DNA from: Lactobacillus sp. Sy-1
GTDB taxonomy: Bacteria > Bacillota > Bacilli > Lactobacillales > Lactobacillaceae
NCBI RefSeq assembly: GCF_019303535.1
Contig: NZ_JACCIU010000001.1
Span: 992,001 to 1,056,000, forward strand
Length of the DNA stretch: 64,000 nucleotides
Reading direction: 5' to 3'
Shown here: positions 44,034-53,403 of the stretch, piece by piece
How positions within the stretch are numbered: position 1 is the first letter of the stretch
Layout: each line of letters starts with the position of its first letter
Notes under the pieces: generated by a model
Database searches by the model: none
The model's input: the letters and a program-made list of their open reading frames with translations, nothing else
Told to the model about the DNA's origin: nothing
Position numbers and translations under genes: made by a program

Positions 44034-45695
44034 TTAGAATAATCCGGTAATTTCACCGTTATCCTTGATATCCATATCCAGTGCTGCTGGATGACTAGGT
44101 AGCCCTGGCATTGTTAATACGTTTCCAGTTAAGGCAACGATAAACCCAGCCCCTAGTTTCACTTGAAATTCACGAATGTGGATCTTAAAGTTGGTTGGTG
44201 CTCCATGAATGGAGGCGTCATCAGTAAGTGAATACTGAGTCTTAGCCATACATACTGGGAGCTTATCCCAACCATTTTGGACAATTTGTTTGAGTTGTTT
44301 TTGGGCTTTACTGGAAAGCTCAATTCCATTGCCCCCGTAAATTTCAGTCACAATTTTATTGATTTTAGTTTCAATTGAATCTTCAACAGAGTAAAGCGGG
44401 TTAAACTGAGTTTCCTGATCAGCAGCAAGCACTACTAACTTTGCTAGGTCAACTGCGCCCTTACCACCTTGTGCCCATTCATAACAAGTAACGCTAGGGA
44501 TTGCAAAGTTATCATCAACGTACTGCTTTAATTGGTTGATTTCTGCTTCGGTATCACTAGCAAAGTTATTAATGGCAACAATTACTTTTTTACCGTAACG
44601 ACTCATTGCCTTAATGTGGCGGCCTAAGTTAGCAGAACCCTTTGCCAATGCAGCTAGATCCTCGGTTGCTAAATCGTTCTTATCAGCTCCACCGTTAAGC
44701 TTTAATGCCCGAATTGTTGCAACGATTACTACTACATCAGGGGCTTTGCCTAACCGTGGGGCAACGATGTCCATGAACTTTTCGCCCCCTAAGTCAGAAC
44801 CAAATCCTGATTCGGTAACGGTATAATCAGCAGTATTAAGGCCCGCCTTAGTCGCAATAATACTATTACAACCATGGGCGATGTTGGCGAACGGGCCACC
44901 GTGGATGTATGCAGGGGTGTGTTCAATCGTTTGCACTAGGTTGGGTTTGATGGCATCCTTTAATAGCAACGTTAATGCTCCTTGAACCTTTAAATCACGA
45001 ACGTAAACGGGTTTACGATCATAAGTGTACCCAATTAAAATCTTACTGATTCGTTCCTTGAGGTCTTGAATATTGCGACTCAGGCACAGAATGGCCATCA
45101 ATTCACTAGCAACCGTAATGTCAAAGCCATCTTCACGTGGGACACCGGAAGTCCGGCCCCCTAATCCGATTACGGTGTGCCGTAGTTCACGGTCGTTAAT
45201 GTCTAAGACCCGTTTCCATGTGATCTGCCGAGGGTCAATGTTTAATTGGTTTCCGTGGTGAATGTGATTATCAATTAATGCTGAAAGGGTATCATGGGCT
45301 TCGGTAAGGGCATGGAAGTCACCAGTAAAGTGTAGATTGATGTCTTCCATTGGAATTACTTGTGAGTATCCCCCACCGGTAGCGCCCCCCTTCATGCCCA
45401 TTACGGGACCTAGGGATGGTTCTCTCAACGCAAGGGCCGTCTTATAATTTAATTCGCTTAAGGCGTCCCCTAGCCCAACTGCCATGGTTGTTTTTCCTTC
45501 CCCAGCCGCAGTTGGGTTAATGGAAGTTACTAAAACTAACTTTCCCTTGGTTGATTGATCAGCGACCGGTAACGTAATCTTGGCCTTGTAGTGTCCGTAA
45601 GGCTCGATTTGTTGGTCGGTTAAATTTAACTTACTAGCAATTTTACCAATTGGTAATAATTGGCTTTCTTGAGAAATTTCAATATCTGTTTTCAA
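44034..45695 (-). CDS. fhs: Formate-tetrahydrofolate ligase
   Basis: Makes 10-formyl-tetrahydrofolate from formate, ATP and tetrahydrofolate, supplying one-carbon units for purine and fMet synthesis. About 553 residues; the P-loop [39 protein letters not shown] and the [17 protein letters not shown] tail are characteristic. TTG 45695 is the likely start: GGGGTGG stands seven bases upstream, while the GTG at 45710 lies inside that site. Confidence 0.95.
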   Translation of the reverse strand: MKTDIEISQESQLLPIGKIASKLNLTDQQIEPYGHYKAKITLPVADQSTKGKLVLVTSINPTAAGEGKTTMAVGLGDALSELNYKTALALREPSLGPVMGMKGGATGGGYSQVIPMEDINLHFTGDFHALTEAHDTLSALIDNHIHHGNQLNIDPRQITWKRVLDINDRELRHTVIGLGGRTSGVPREDGFDITVASELMAILCLSRNIQDLKERISKILIGYTYDRKPVYVRDLKVQGALTLLLKDAIKPNLVQTIEHTPAYIHGGPFANIAHGCNSIIATKAGLNTADYTVTESGFGSDLGGEKFMDIVAPRLGKAPDVVVIVATIRALKLNGGADKNDLATEDLAALAKGSANLGRHIKAMSRYGKKVIVAINNFASDTEAEINQLKQYVDDNFAIPSVTCYEWAQGGKGAVDLAKLVVLAADQETQFNPLYSVEDSIETKINKIVTEIYGGNGIELSSKAQKQLKQIVQNGWDKLPVCMAKTQYSLTDDASIHGAPTNFKIHIREFQVKLGAGFIVALTGNVLTMPGLPSHPAALDMDIKDNGEITGLF

Positions 45696-45710
45696 AATTT
45701 TCCACCCCAC

Positions 45711-46100
45711 TTATTGATATGCGTTTATTATACCATTGATTTCAATTACGGAATTGGCTGGAAGCATAAAAATACAGTGGCGTTGTTGATAATCAAAGCT
45801 TAACGTAAATTTATGCGCTCGCAGGTTATTAATTTCGTGCATGTCAATATCTAACCAATTCGGGTTCATAACGTGCCCGACCTTAAAATGACTGTTTTCA
45901 ATTGTGATTTTTCGAAATATAATTTGAAACGTGCTAATAAACCCAAATAAAACAAAAAAGAATAGGGTAATCCAAGAAAATTGGGTAACTTCTAGCCAAA
46001 AAATAACCCCTAATAGTAATAATACAAACGTCCAACTCCAGCAAATGGTGGACGTTAGCGGGTTTGGCTGGTAAAAAAACGTTCTCTTTGGCGTTATCAT
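45711..46100 (-). CDS. EbsA-like small membrane protein
   Basis: A 129-residue protein with two membrane helices in its first half (WSWTFVLLLLGVIFWL and WITLFFFVLFGFISTFQIIF) and a cytoplasmic tail of mixed strands. Size, topology and its place beside an RNase H gene match the EbsA family of Enterococcus and lactobacilli, whose function is poorly defined. It is divergent from the RNase H gene, whose open frame upstream of the true start overlaps it. Confidence 0.7.
   Translation of the reverse strand: MITPKRTFFYQPNPLTSTICWSWTFVLLLLGVIFWLEVTQFSWITLFFFVLFGFISTFQIIFRKITIENSHFKVGHVMNPNWLDIDMHEINNLRAHKFTLSFDYQQRHCIFMLPANSVIEINGIINAYQ
45727..45735 (-). promoter_or_regulatory. Extended -10 promoter of fhs
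   Basis: Reads TGGTATAAT on the reverse strand, inside the 3' end of the EbsA-like gene and 32 bases before the fhs TTG start. Confidence 0.5.
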
Positions 46101-46135
46101 TAAATTTAGATCCTTTCGAATGGAGTGTTAAACCA

Positions 46136-46552
46136 ATGTATAAACTATATACCGATGCAGCAACATTAAACCATGGTGATCAAGAACATGATCAAAGTGC
46201 CGGTGGCATTTTGATTTTAAATCAGGGCCACCAAACACAGCTCAAGGTGCCGCTAGCGGATGCTCATGATAATCATACCGCTGAATTTTCAACCTGTATT
46301 GCAGGATTGAGGGCTTTGATTGAAAGAGTTCCGGATGATGATTTAAGTAAAACCATTGTTTTTTACTACACTGATAGCAAAATTTTAGCGGATAGTTTAG
46401 ATAAACAATATGCTAAGCACTACCAGTCTTTTGTTGATACAATTTTACAACTAGAAGCCAACTTTCAGCTAGTAATGAACCAATGGATTCCAGAATCAGC
46501 AAATATGGGGGCTCATGAATTAGCCCAACAAGCACTCCATCAGAGTAAATAG
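46136..46552 (+). CDS. RNase H-like protein (RNase HI family)
   Basis: A 138-residue RNase H fold protein. Acidic residues at the expected places are the Asp in KLYTDAAT, the Glu in HTAEFSTCIAGL and the Asp in YYTDSKIL; the last position falls in GAHELAQQAL, where Ala-His-x-Leu-Ala replaces the more common Asp form, as in the EbsB-associated branch. The start is ATG 46136 after GGAG. It would degrade RNA in hybrids if active. It overlaps the convergent oxidoreductase gene by 13 bases. Confidence 0.8.
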   Translation: MYKLYTDAATLNHGDQEHDQSAGGILILNQGHQTQLKVPLADAHDNHTAEFSTCIAGLRALIERVPDDDLSKTIVFYYTDSKILADSLDKQYAKHYQSFVDTILQLEANFQLVMNQWIPESANMGAHELAQQALHQSK

Positions 46553-47652
46553 TCCGTTAGTGGCTTAGTATACTCAGACCAATCGGGATGCGTTTGGTTA
46601 ATTACGGCCGTGGCTAACAGTTTAGCAATCATGGGCCCCGTTGTTAACCCGGATGAACCGAGTCCACCCCCTATTAGTATCTGCTCAAATCTGGGAAGCG
46701 ACCCTAAGTAAGGTGCGAAGTCATCAGTGTATGCCCGGGTCCCCACCCTTACTTCGTCAATATTGGAACGGTCCACTTCAGGAATTAACCGTTGAGCACT
46801 GGCTAATAGATCCTCAATTACCACTTCACTAGGAGCAAGGTCAAATCCCATATCATTTTCATGGGTCGCACCAATGATCACTTGGTTGTGGTTAATGGGA
46901 ATTAGGTCCCGTTCTCCCTCTGGCATTAGAACCGGCATTTGATCAAAAGCAACTGGGTGGTTCAAATGGAGTCGAATTAATTGGCCCTTTTGGGGGCGGA
47001 CCTTTAAGTTGAAACCAAGCGGGGCGATTGTGGATTGCATCCAGGCCCCAGTACAGATGATAACGCGGTCGAATTCTTGATTATTGATGTTGATTTTATT
47101 TTTGTTTTTAGTTAAAGTAACTTTTTGCTTTTTGCTAGAAAGGTTCCGTCCAGCGGCAATTTTTAATAAATGCTCCGCATAGCGCGCCCCATCAATCCGT
47201 GCCCCCCCGGTAATCAATAGTCCCGGCAAGGCATTATCGAGCATTGGAATCATTTCATTGACTTGCTCAGCAGTTAACTTCTTTAACGTTCCCATCATTG
47301 GTGCGTCCGTAATTCGCTGCCGCCCCAACTCCAGTAGCTCGGCAACCCGTTCATCCGTGTTTCTAGTAATGATGGTCCCGGATTGACAATAGGTCATTGC
47401 ATCCATCTGGGTCTCAGTCGCAATTTGATTTACAACCGCTGCCCCACTTCGTGCCAAACGGTACCATTTCTTATTCCGACGCTTGGATAACCACGGTGAA
47501 ATAATTCCAGCAGCAGCCTTAGTTGCTTGTCCAATGCCATCGTCAAACAGGGTCACAGAAAAATCGCGCCATCCCGGGGTGGTCGCTAAGTAGTACGCAA
47601 CCGTACTGCCCATGATCCCCCCACCGATAATTGCCACTTGTGATTTAGGCAT
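46540..47652 (-). CDS. FAD-dependent oxidoreductase (DAO family)
   Basis: A 370-residue flavoprotein of the glycine/D-amino-acid oxidase family. The N-terminal FAD-binding loop is VAIIGGGIMGSTVAYYLA, and a C-terminal RVGTRAYTDDFAPYLG ... ILIGGGLGSSGLTTGP block closes the fold. No signal peptide or extra domain is present. The substrate (an amino acid or related amine) is not evident. Its start overlaps the end of the methyltransferase gene by eight bases, so the two are coupled. Confidence 0.85.
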   Translation of the reverse strand: MPKSQVAIIGGGIMGSTVAYYLATTPGWRDFSVTLFDDGIGQATKAAAGIISPWLSKRRNKKWYRLARSGAAVVNQIATETQMDAMTYCQSGTIITRNTDERVAELLELGRQRITDAPMMGTLKKLTAEQVNEMIPMLDNALPGLLITGGARIDGARYAEHLLKIAAGRNLSSKKQKVTLTKNKNKININNQEFDRVIICTGAWMQSTIAPLGFNLKVRPQKGQLIRLHLNHPVAFDQMPVLMPEGERDLIPINHNQVIIGATHENDMGFDLAPSEVVIEDLLASAQRLIPEVDRSNIDEVRVGTRAYTDDFAPYLGSLPRFEQILIGGGLGSSGLTTGPMIAKLLATAVINQTHPDWSEYTKPLTDYLL

Positions 47653-48796
47653 CTTGATGTCGCTTTCTAAAGTCGGGATGCCCCCAGTATTGGAAGTAAT
47701 CCGTTCTTAGCGAACCATTATATAACTTCCGTTTCTTAGTCGCTTTTTCACCATAGTGCTGTTCAAATTCTAAGTCGCTAGTTAAGAAGTACTTCGACCA
47801 CGTCTTCATTGGTTTAAATACCCGGCCCATTTGTTGGTACAAACGAATGATACTTTCCTTATCACTCATCCGTTCCCCATATGGGGGATTAGCAACGATT
47901 ACCCCGTTCAAGAGATTGGTCTTAAAGTCTTGAACCGCTAGTTGTTTGGTGTGAATATCATAAGCTAGTCCCGCTTCTTGAGCGTTGTGTTTAGTTGCTT
48001 CGACCATGTTCCCATCAATATCGGAAGCATAAATTTGTAGTTCTGTATCATAATCAGCCTTCTCGTCGGCTTCATTTCGAACCTGTTCCGCTAATTCATC
48101 TGGCACCCAGTCCCAACTTTCACATTGGAAATCACGGTTAAAACCAGGGGCGATATTTCGGCCAATCAAAGCAGCTTCAATTGGGAGGGTCCCGGAACCA
48201 CACATTGGGTCCCAAAATGGCATGTCTGGTTTCCAGCTAGTTAGCATAATCAACGCGGCCGCCATGTTTTCCTTTAACGGGGCGATTCCCTTTTCGATTC
48301 GGTACCCGCGCTTAAATAAGCTAGAGCCAGTCGTATCAAGGGTCAACATTACACGGTCCTTGTTAATCACCACTTCTAGTGGAAACTTAGCTCCGGTTTC
48401 TGGGAACCGAGTCCGCCGATGGTATACATCGGCTAACTTGCTAACCACCGCCTTTTTAGCGATTGATTGGGCATCTGGAACACTGTGGAGTTTCGAGTTT
48501 TTGGAGCGGCCTTCCATTGGGAATTCAGCATCCATTGGTAACAGGGTACCCCAGTCTAACGCCTTGGTCTTTTCAAATAATTCTTCGAATGTAAACGCCT
48601 TAAATTCACCAACAACGATTTTAATTCGATCTGCCGTCCGTAACCAAAGGTTTGCGTTCAAAATATCCTTTACAGCCCCTTGAAAACGGACCCGGCCATT
48701 TTCGACCTGGGTCTCATAACCCAAGTCCCGTAGTTCTCTTCCTACTAGTGCCTCAATTCCAGCTGCGCAAGTAGCGATTAGGTTAAATTTTTGCAT
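47645..48796 (-). CDS. THUMP-domain rRNA methyltransferase (RlmL/YpsC-like)
   Basis: SAM-dependent N2-guanine RNA methyltransferase, 383 residues. A THUMP domain covers residues 45-155 and the catalytic Rossmann domain the rest, with FWDPMCGSGTLPIEAAL for SAM and NPPYGERM as the target-base motif. It corresponds to the N-terminal half of E. coli RlmL, as in Firmicutes. GGAG-type site precedes the ATG. It follows rnpB on the reverse strand. Confidence 0.9.
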   Translation of the reverse strand: MQKFNLIATCAAGIEALVGRELRDLGYETQVENGRVRFQGAVKDILNANLWLRTADRIKIVVGEFKAFTFEELFEKTKALDWGTLLPMDAEFPMEGRSKNSKLHSVPDAQSIAKKAVVSKLADVYHRRTRFPETGAKFPLEVVINKDRVMLTLDTTGSSLFKRGYRIEKGIAPLKENMAAALIMLTSWKPDMPFWDPMCGSGTLPIEAALIGRNIAPGFNRDFQCESWDWVPDELAEQVRNEADEKADYDTELQIYASDIDGNMVEATKHNAQEAGLAYDIHTKQLAVQDFKTNLLNGVIVANPPYGERMSDKESIIRLYQQMGRVFKPMKTWSKYFLTSDLEFEQHYGEKATKKRKLYNGSLRTDYFQYWGHPDFRKRHQDA

Positions 48797-48822
48797 GTTA
48801 GTCTCCTTTAAAAAATCGGTAT

Positions 48823-48855
48823 AAAAAAGGGGTGAGAGTTAAACTCTCACCCCTT
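48823..48855 (-). terminator. Terminator of the RNase P RNA gene
   Basis: GGGGTGAGAGTT (48829-48840) pairs with AACTCTCACCCC (48842-48853); the reverse strand then has six T. Confidence 0.9.
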
Positions 48856-49258
48856 CCTGATGGTGCAAATCCCTGTAAGCCATGTTTTGTGCTCAATTAA
48901 AATTTCAGGACAAATCAATTGAGTAGTAATCATCTATCTGAGAAATAAAATTTCTCCCCCATGCTTGGTTCAATTTCCGTACATGAAGCTCCCCTACCGT
49001 AGTTTGGGTTTCCCGCTCGAGGGGTTTACCGCGTTCCACCAATTAGATTTCTCTAATTGTTTCGTCACTGTGGCACTTTACAGAGTATTAAAGCATCGCC
49101 GAAGCATTAGCTCGTTTCTCCGCCATAATTACCAAATGGTAATTCCTCGGCTTATTTTTTCGCCGAGCACGAACACTACAGACATCGCAGTCTGTGCGAG
49201 AGTGGACTTTCCTCAGCTGATACGAACCAGCCGCGATTACTCAGGATTTACACCAGGT
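48856..49258 (-). ncRNA. rnpB: RNase P RNA, bacterial class B
   Basis: Catalytic RNA that trims the 5' end of tRNA precursors. On the reverse strand the hallmark GAGGAAAGTCC lies near the 5' end after GTAATCGCGGCTGG, and ACAAAACATGGCTTACAG marks the 3' part. The ends CCTGGTGTAAATC and GATTTGCACCATCAGG pair as helix P1, which sets the limits. It lies just downstream of gpsB, as usual in Firmicutes. Reading frames across this region are spurious. Confidence 0.95.
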
Positions 49259-49264
49259 TATTAA

Positions 49265-49663
49265 TTAGAAACGATGGGAGTCAGAACTACCATTACCCAT
49301 TTGAGTTCCAAAAACCCGCCGTTCTAGGTTTGATAAACGTTTCAGAATATCAATGGTTGTTGCGTTGTTCATTGATGGTGCTGGACTAGGCTGTGGTGTC
49401 CCTTGAAAACTATTATCGGGACTCACCGGTCCATTTGACGAAGTCGTTTCTTGACTCATTGCCAACTGACGATTGAGCTCGTCAACTTGACTTCTTAAGC
49501 GGTTATTTTCATCCTGGAGTTGTTGGGTCTCTTTATCAAACGTATCATAATCTTTGATCACATCATCTAAAAAGCTATCAACGTCGTTAGGATCATAACC
49601 ACGCATTTTTTGTCTAAATTCCTTATTCAAAATCTGATTAGGAGTAAAATGAATTTGTTCCAT
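49265..49663 (-). CDS. gpsB: Cell division protein GpsB
   Basis: DivIVA-like adaptor that links division and side-wall synthesis, 132 residues. The N-terminal domain (HFTPNQILNKEFRQKMRGYDPNDVDSFLDDVIKDY) is the lipid- and PBP-binding head, followed by a coiled coil, a Pro/Ser/Asn linker and a C-terminal NATTIDILKRLSNLERRVFG trimerisation helix. A PBP1-type synthase, its usual partner, is encoded 1.4 kb away. Confidence 0.93.
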   Translation of the reverse strand: MEQIHFTPNQILNKEFRQKMRGYDPNDVDSFLDDVIKDYDTFDKETQQLQDENNRLRSQVDELNRQLAMSQETTSSNGPVSPDNSFQGTPQPSPAPSMNNATTIDILKRLSNLERRVFGTQMGNGSSDSHRF

Positions 49664-49702
49664 CTTTTGTTACACCTCACGAATTTATCAAGCACGAATA
49701 AC

Positions 49703-49711
49703 ATTATACCA
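49703..49711 (-). promoter_or_regulatory. Extended -10 promoter of gpsB
   Basis: Reads TGGTATAAT on the reverse strand, about 40 bases before the gpsB start; it may also feed rnpB. Confidence 0.6.
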
Positions 49712-49721
49712 AATAATTAAA

Positions 49722-50288
49722 TTATTGAAAACTATTATTTTGATTTTCCTGATATTCATTGGCAGCTTCTTGTAAATCATCAAAGTCAATCATTCTCAAC
49801 TGATAATCATGGTCCTGCATATAATTATGAATGGCTTGATAATCATACTGCCCCTTGCCCTGTTTCTCTACATCATAAATCATTGCTGCCCCATCTGTAT
49901 GCTTTAACATAAATTCTTGATAATTTCTTAATTGTTGCGGGGTGCGATAGGGCTGGTTACTAACCGTTGCTGCAAAGTCAGCCTTTGCTTGAACCGCTTT
50001 TAATTTTAACTGATTCCTTTCATTCCACTGATTCCCGAATTCAGTAAACGGAGTCATCAATGCAATTTGAAATTCGCTGGGATATTGAGCCTTTAACTCA
50101 CTGGCGACTTCAATCGTCCACTGCTCAATTCCCATCTGTCCGCCGGTAATGATCCAATTATAACCGGATTCAATTGCCGATGTAATCAAGTCCCTTAAAA
50201 CCACCTTGATAACGGTTAGCTTGGGGTCATTATCATCAAACACCCCCAGTTCATAGCTGCGGTATCCAGTTATCCAAAGTCGCTTCAA
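49722..50288 (-). CDS. ypsA: YpsA-like protein (DUF1273, SLOG superfamily)
   Basis: A 188-residue Rossmann-like protein of the DprA/LOG (SLOG) superfamily. The N-terminus KRLWITGYRSYELGVF and the loop GYNWIITGGQMGIEQWTIEVA are diagnostic of UPF0398/YpsA. In Bacillus and Staphylococcus it is linked to cell division; the ligand is unknown. Its position beside gpsB and recU is the conserved ypsA-gpsB-rnpB arrangement. Confidence 0.9.
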   Translation of the reverse strand: MKRLWITGYRSYELGVFDDNDPKLTVIKVVLRDLITSAIESGYNWIITGGQMGIEQWTIEVASELKAQYPSEFQIALMTPFTEFGNQWNERNQLKLKAVQAKADFAATVSNQPYRTPQQLRNYQEFMLKHTDGAAMIYDVEKQGKGQYDYQAIHNYMQDHDYQLRMIDFDDLQEAANEYQENQNNSFQ

Positions 50289-50331
50289 AGCACCACCTCC
50301 TCTAAAAACAATTTCAAAACGCCACCGTAAT

Positions 50332-50340
50332 TGGTATAAT
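50332..50340 (+). promoter_or_regulatory. Extended -10 promoter of recU-pbp1a
   Basis: TGGTATAAT, 73 bases before the recU start. Confidence 0.55.
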
Positions 50341-50412
50341 AAAAGCTAGTGAGCTATTATTTATATTTTAACACATTAAATTTGTTAAAATAAAAGATTG
50401 AAAGGTGGTTAT

Positions 50413-51015
50413 ATGACCATTAACTATCCCGGTGGAATTCGTCCTAATCACCATTCCAGTGGTAACATTCGAACAGGATCCGGTATTAATTCATATGGTG
50501 ATCGGGGAATGACGCTTGAAGCTGAACTTAATAAGAGTAACCAATATTACCTTGCTAATGACATTGCCGTCATTCATAAAAAGCCAACCCCGATTCAAAT
50601 CGTAAATGTCGATTACCAAAAACGGACTGCTGCTGTGATTAAAGAAGCCTACTTTAGTAAGGCGTCGACCACCGATTACAATGGGGTTTATAAGGGTCGT
50701 TACATTGACTTTGATGCTAAGGAAACTAAAAACACGACGGCCTTTCCCTTAAGTAACTTCCATGAACACCAAGTTGAACATATGCGGAAATGCAATCAAC
50801 TAGGGGGCATTTGTTTTGCAATTATTAAATTCGTTAAAACGGATGAAATTTTTTTATTCAAAGCAACTGATTTGTTTCAATTTTGGGATGCCCAGTTCAA
50901 TGGTGGAAGAAAGTCAATTCCCAAGTTGAAAATTCAAGAGCTTGGGTACAATATTAAATATCGATTACAGCCATTGATTCCATATTTAGATGCTGTTGAT
51001 CAGATAATTGATTAA
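50413..51015 (+). CDS. recU: Holliday junction resolvase RecU
   Basis: Cleaves four-way DNA junctions in recombination and chromosome segregation, about 200 residues. The nuclease core includes GMTLEAELNKSNQYY, the metal-binding Asp and Glu-x-Lys in YIDFDAKET, and FPLSNFHEHQVEHM. ATG 50413 follows AAAGGTGG; the TTG at 50398 is too close to that site. The stop overlaps the ribosome site region of pbp1a, the classical recU-pbp1 pair. Confidence 0.95.
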   Translation: MTINYPGGIRPNHHSSGNIRTGSGINSYGDRGMTLEAELNKSNQYYLANDIAVIHKKPTPIQIVNVDYQKRTAAVIKEAYFSKASTTDYNGVYKGRYIDFDAKETKNTTAFPLSNFHEHQVEHMRKCNQLGGICFAIIKFVKTDEIFLFKATDLFQFWDAQFNGGRKSIPKLKIQELGYNIKYRLQPLIPYLDAVDQIID

Positions 51016-51031
51016 TGAAGGAGTTTTTTTC

Positions 51032-53350
51032 ATGTCAGACAATAATCAAGGATCCCGAGTGAATCGGAACCATTCTAAGTACCGAGGCGGGAAACGCCAC
51101 CTCATTCGGAAAATTATCCTAGGGGTGCTTGCGTTTTTTGTGGTAGTTTTTGCATTAGGAACCGGACTATTTTTCTACTATGCATCTAGTGCTCCGCAAA
51201 TAACTTATAACGCTCTTTCTAGTGATAATTCAACCAAGATTTATGATTCCAGTGGAAAGGTCATTTCCCGACTAGGAATCCAAAATCGCGAATACGTTAA
51301 ATCTAAGAACATCCCGACCCAACTTAAAGAAGCCGTCGTTTCCATTGAAGATCGCCGGTTCTATAAGGAAGGCGGTGTCGATCCCCTCCGGATCATTGGA
51401 GCAGCGTTTGGTAACCTAACTGATTCATCATTAGGGCTTCAAGGAGGCAGTACGTTAACTCAACAATTGGTTAAACTATCAGTCTTCTCCACGGCTGCAA
51501 CTGATCGAACCCTAAAACGTAAAGCCCAAGAAGCCTACCTAGCAATTAAGGTTAATCAACAATATTCTAAGGATCAAATCTTAGAATTCTACATTAATAA
51601 AGTTTACATGGGGAATAACGTTTACGGGATGCAAACGGCTGCGGAATATTACTATGGTAAGAAGTTAAGTAAGCTCTCGCTCCCAGAATTTGCGTTGCTA
51701 GCTGGGATGCCACAGTCCCCTACTAACTACAATCCTTACCAATACCCTAAGTACGCTAAGGAACGCCGGAATCAAGTTCTCCAAGCAATGGTACGGAATA
51801 AGGAAATTTCCCAAGCAACTGCTGATAAGGCAAAGGCCGTTAGCATCAAACACGGGCTAGCTAAGACGCATCGAAATACCGACGTTACATCAGTTAATGA
51901 AAAGTACATCGATGCTTACCTAAAGCAAACCCTACAGGAATTAAAGGCCCGCGGCTACAACACTAATTCTGGATTAAAGGTTTACACGAACTTAAACCTT
52001 TCCAATCAAAAGTATCTCTATAACCTAGCTAACCACAATTCATCAATTGCCTTTCCAAATAATCAGTTCCAAGTGGGAGCTACCATGATGAATTCTAATA
52101 ATGGGAAAGTTGTGGCCATGCTTGGAAATCGAAAGACCAAAGTTTCATTTGGTTTGAACCGGGCGGTGCAAACCGATCGTTCTAGTGGTTCCACCATGAA
52201 ACCACTAATGGATTACGGTCCAGCAATTGAATACTTGCACTATCCCACCTATCAAACCGTTCAGGATACCCCATTCACCTATCCTGGAACTACAACTAAG
52301 CTAATGGACTTCGATGATCGTTATGAAGGTGACATTTCGATGCGGCGGGCTCTGGTTGAATCCAGAAACATCCCTGCCATTCGAACCCTGCAAGAAGTTG
52401 GAATCGATCGGGCGACTGAATTCTTAAAGGGCCTTGGCATTAGCCAAAAATCTCAGTATCAACTGCAAAACGGAATCGGCGCCTACATTTCATCTGAACA
52501 AGAAGCCGCCGCTTATGCTGCCTTTGCTAATGGTGGAACCTACTACAAACCTTACTACATTAATAAAATTGTAGAAGCTAATGGTGACGTTCATAATTAC
52601 TCCAGTAAGGGTACCAAGGCAATGTCTTCAGCAACTGCCTTTATGATCACCGACATGTTAAAAGGCGTTATGACGGATTCAAATGGTTCAGGAACCGCAG
52701 CTAAGGTCGATGGGCTTTATGAAGCCGGAAAGACTGGGACGACCCAGTATCCAGATAACTACCTTAGTTCCGTGCCTAGCTATTCATCGATGGATTCTTG
52801 GTTCACTGGTTACACCAAGAACTTCTCCCTTTCGATTTGGACCGGGTATGATAAGCCCCTAGAGCCTAATCACTACGTCTCGGAGCAGCAGTCCCAGATT
52901 GCCCAACAAATATATAAGTATGAAATGGCCTATGCTTCGCAAAACAAGCCGAACGTTGACTGGACGAAACCAAATGACGTGGGTGAAGTTAGCCGGGATG
53001 GAAAGACCGAATACTATGTTGCGGGCTACAGTAACGGGGTGATGAACAGTAGTAGCGCCTCTAGTAGTTCCTCCTCATCGATCAGAACTAATTCAAGTAG
53101 CACTAGTGAATCCAGTGATAAGGATAGTTCTAACCGGACTAATAACTCCTCTGGAAGAGCCTCTAGCGATATTGAAAGTAAACCGAGTGATGACAGCACC
53201 AAGTCATCGTCATCCAGTAGTTCTGATAGCTCTAGTTCAAGTTCTAGCTCTAGCAACCAAAATAATGATAATAATCAAAACGATAATAATAACAATAATA
53301 ACCAGACCAATGCAACCAACGATAATAACAACAATAATAATAATAATTAA
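51032..53350 (+). CDS. pbp1a: Class A penicillin-binding protein 1A
   Basis: Bifunctional peptidoglycan glycosyltransferase and transpeptidase, 772 residues. A cytoplasmic basic N-terminus and one transmembrane helix (IILGVLAFFVVVFALGTGLFFYY) lead to the GT51 domain (VSIEDRRFYKEGGVD, QGGSTLTQQLVKL) and the transpeptidase domain with SSGSTMKP (active Ser), SRN and KTGTT. From about residue 670 the protein becomes a low-complexity tail of Ser and then Asn/Asp/Gln. GAAGGAG precedes ATG 51032. The GpsB gene nearby is a functional partner. Confidence 0.95.
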   Translation: MSDNNQGSRVNRNHSKYRGGKRHLIRKIILGVLAFFVVVFALGTGLFFYYASSAPQITYNALSSDNSTKIYDSSGKVISRLGIQNREYVKSKNIPTQLKEAVVSIEDRRFYKEGGVDPLRIIGAAFGNLTDSSLGLQGGSTLTQQLVKLSVFSTAATDRTLKRKAQEAYLAIKVNQQYSKDQILEFYINKVYMGNNVYGMQTAAEYYYGKKLSKLSLPEFALLAGMPQSPTNYNPYQYPKYAKERRNQVLQAMVRNKEISQATADKAKAVSIKHGLAKTHRNTDVTSVNEKYIDAYLKQTLQELKARGYNTNSGLKVYTNLNLSNQKYLYNLANHNSSIAFPNNQFQVGATMMNSNNGKVVAMLGNRKTKVSFGLNRAVQTDRSSGSTMKPLMDYGPAIEYLHYPTYQTVQDTPFTYPGTTTKLMDFDDRYEGDISMRRALVESRNIPAIRTLQEVGIDRATEFLKGLGISQKSQYQLQNGIGAYISSEQEAAAYAAFANGGTYYKPYYINKIVEANGDVHNYSSKGTKAMSSATAFMITDMLKGVMTDSNGSGTAAKVDGLYEAGKTGTTQYPDNYLSSVPSYSSMDSWFTGYTKNFSLSIWTGYDKPLEPNHYVSEQQSQIAQQIYKYEMAYASQNKPNVDWTKPNDVGEVSRDGKTEYYVAGYSNGVMNSSSASSSSSSSIRTNSSSTSESSDKDSSNRTNNSSGRASSDIESKPSDDSTKSSSSSSSDSSSSSSSSSNQNNDNNQNDNNNNNNQTNATNDNNNNNNNN
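53041..53349 (+). repeat. Low-complexity Ser and Asn codon repeat at the end of pbp1a
   Basis: About 310 bases encode Ser-rich and then Asn-rich tracts. The last 90 bases are mainly AAT, AAC and GAT triplets, a trinucleotide microsatellite that could slip and change the tail length in steps of one residue. Confidence 0.8.
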
Positions 53351-53360
53351 GGTTGGTTCC

Positions 53361-53399
53361 AAAAAGGATGCTCGAATTCAAAATCGAGCATCCTTTTTT
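53361..53399. terminator. Bidirectional terminator between pbp1a and dnaD
   Basis: AAAAAGGATGCTCGA pairs with TCGAGCATCCTTTTTT around a short loop; A and T runs flank it on both strands. Confidence 0.9.
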
Positions 53400-53403
53400 G
53401 ATT

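Noticed and set aside
48965-49264. Open reading frames across 48.9-49.26 kb
   Set aside because: The region is RNase P RNA on the reverse strand; the conserved RNA motifs and P1 pairing explain it fully.
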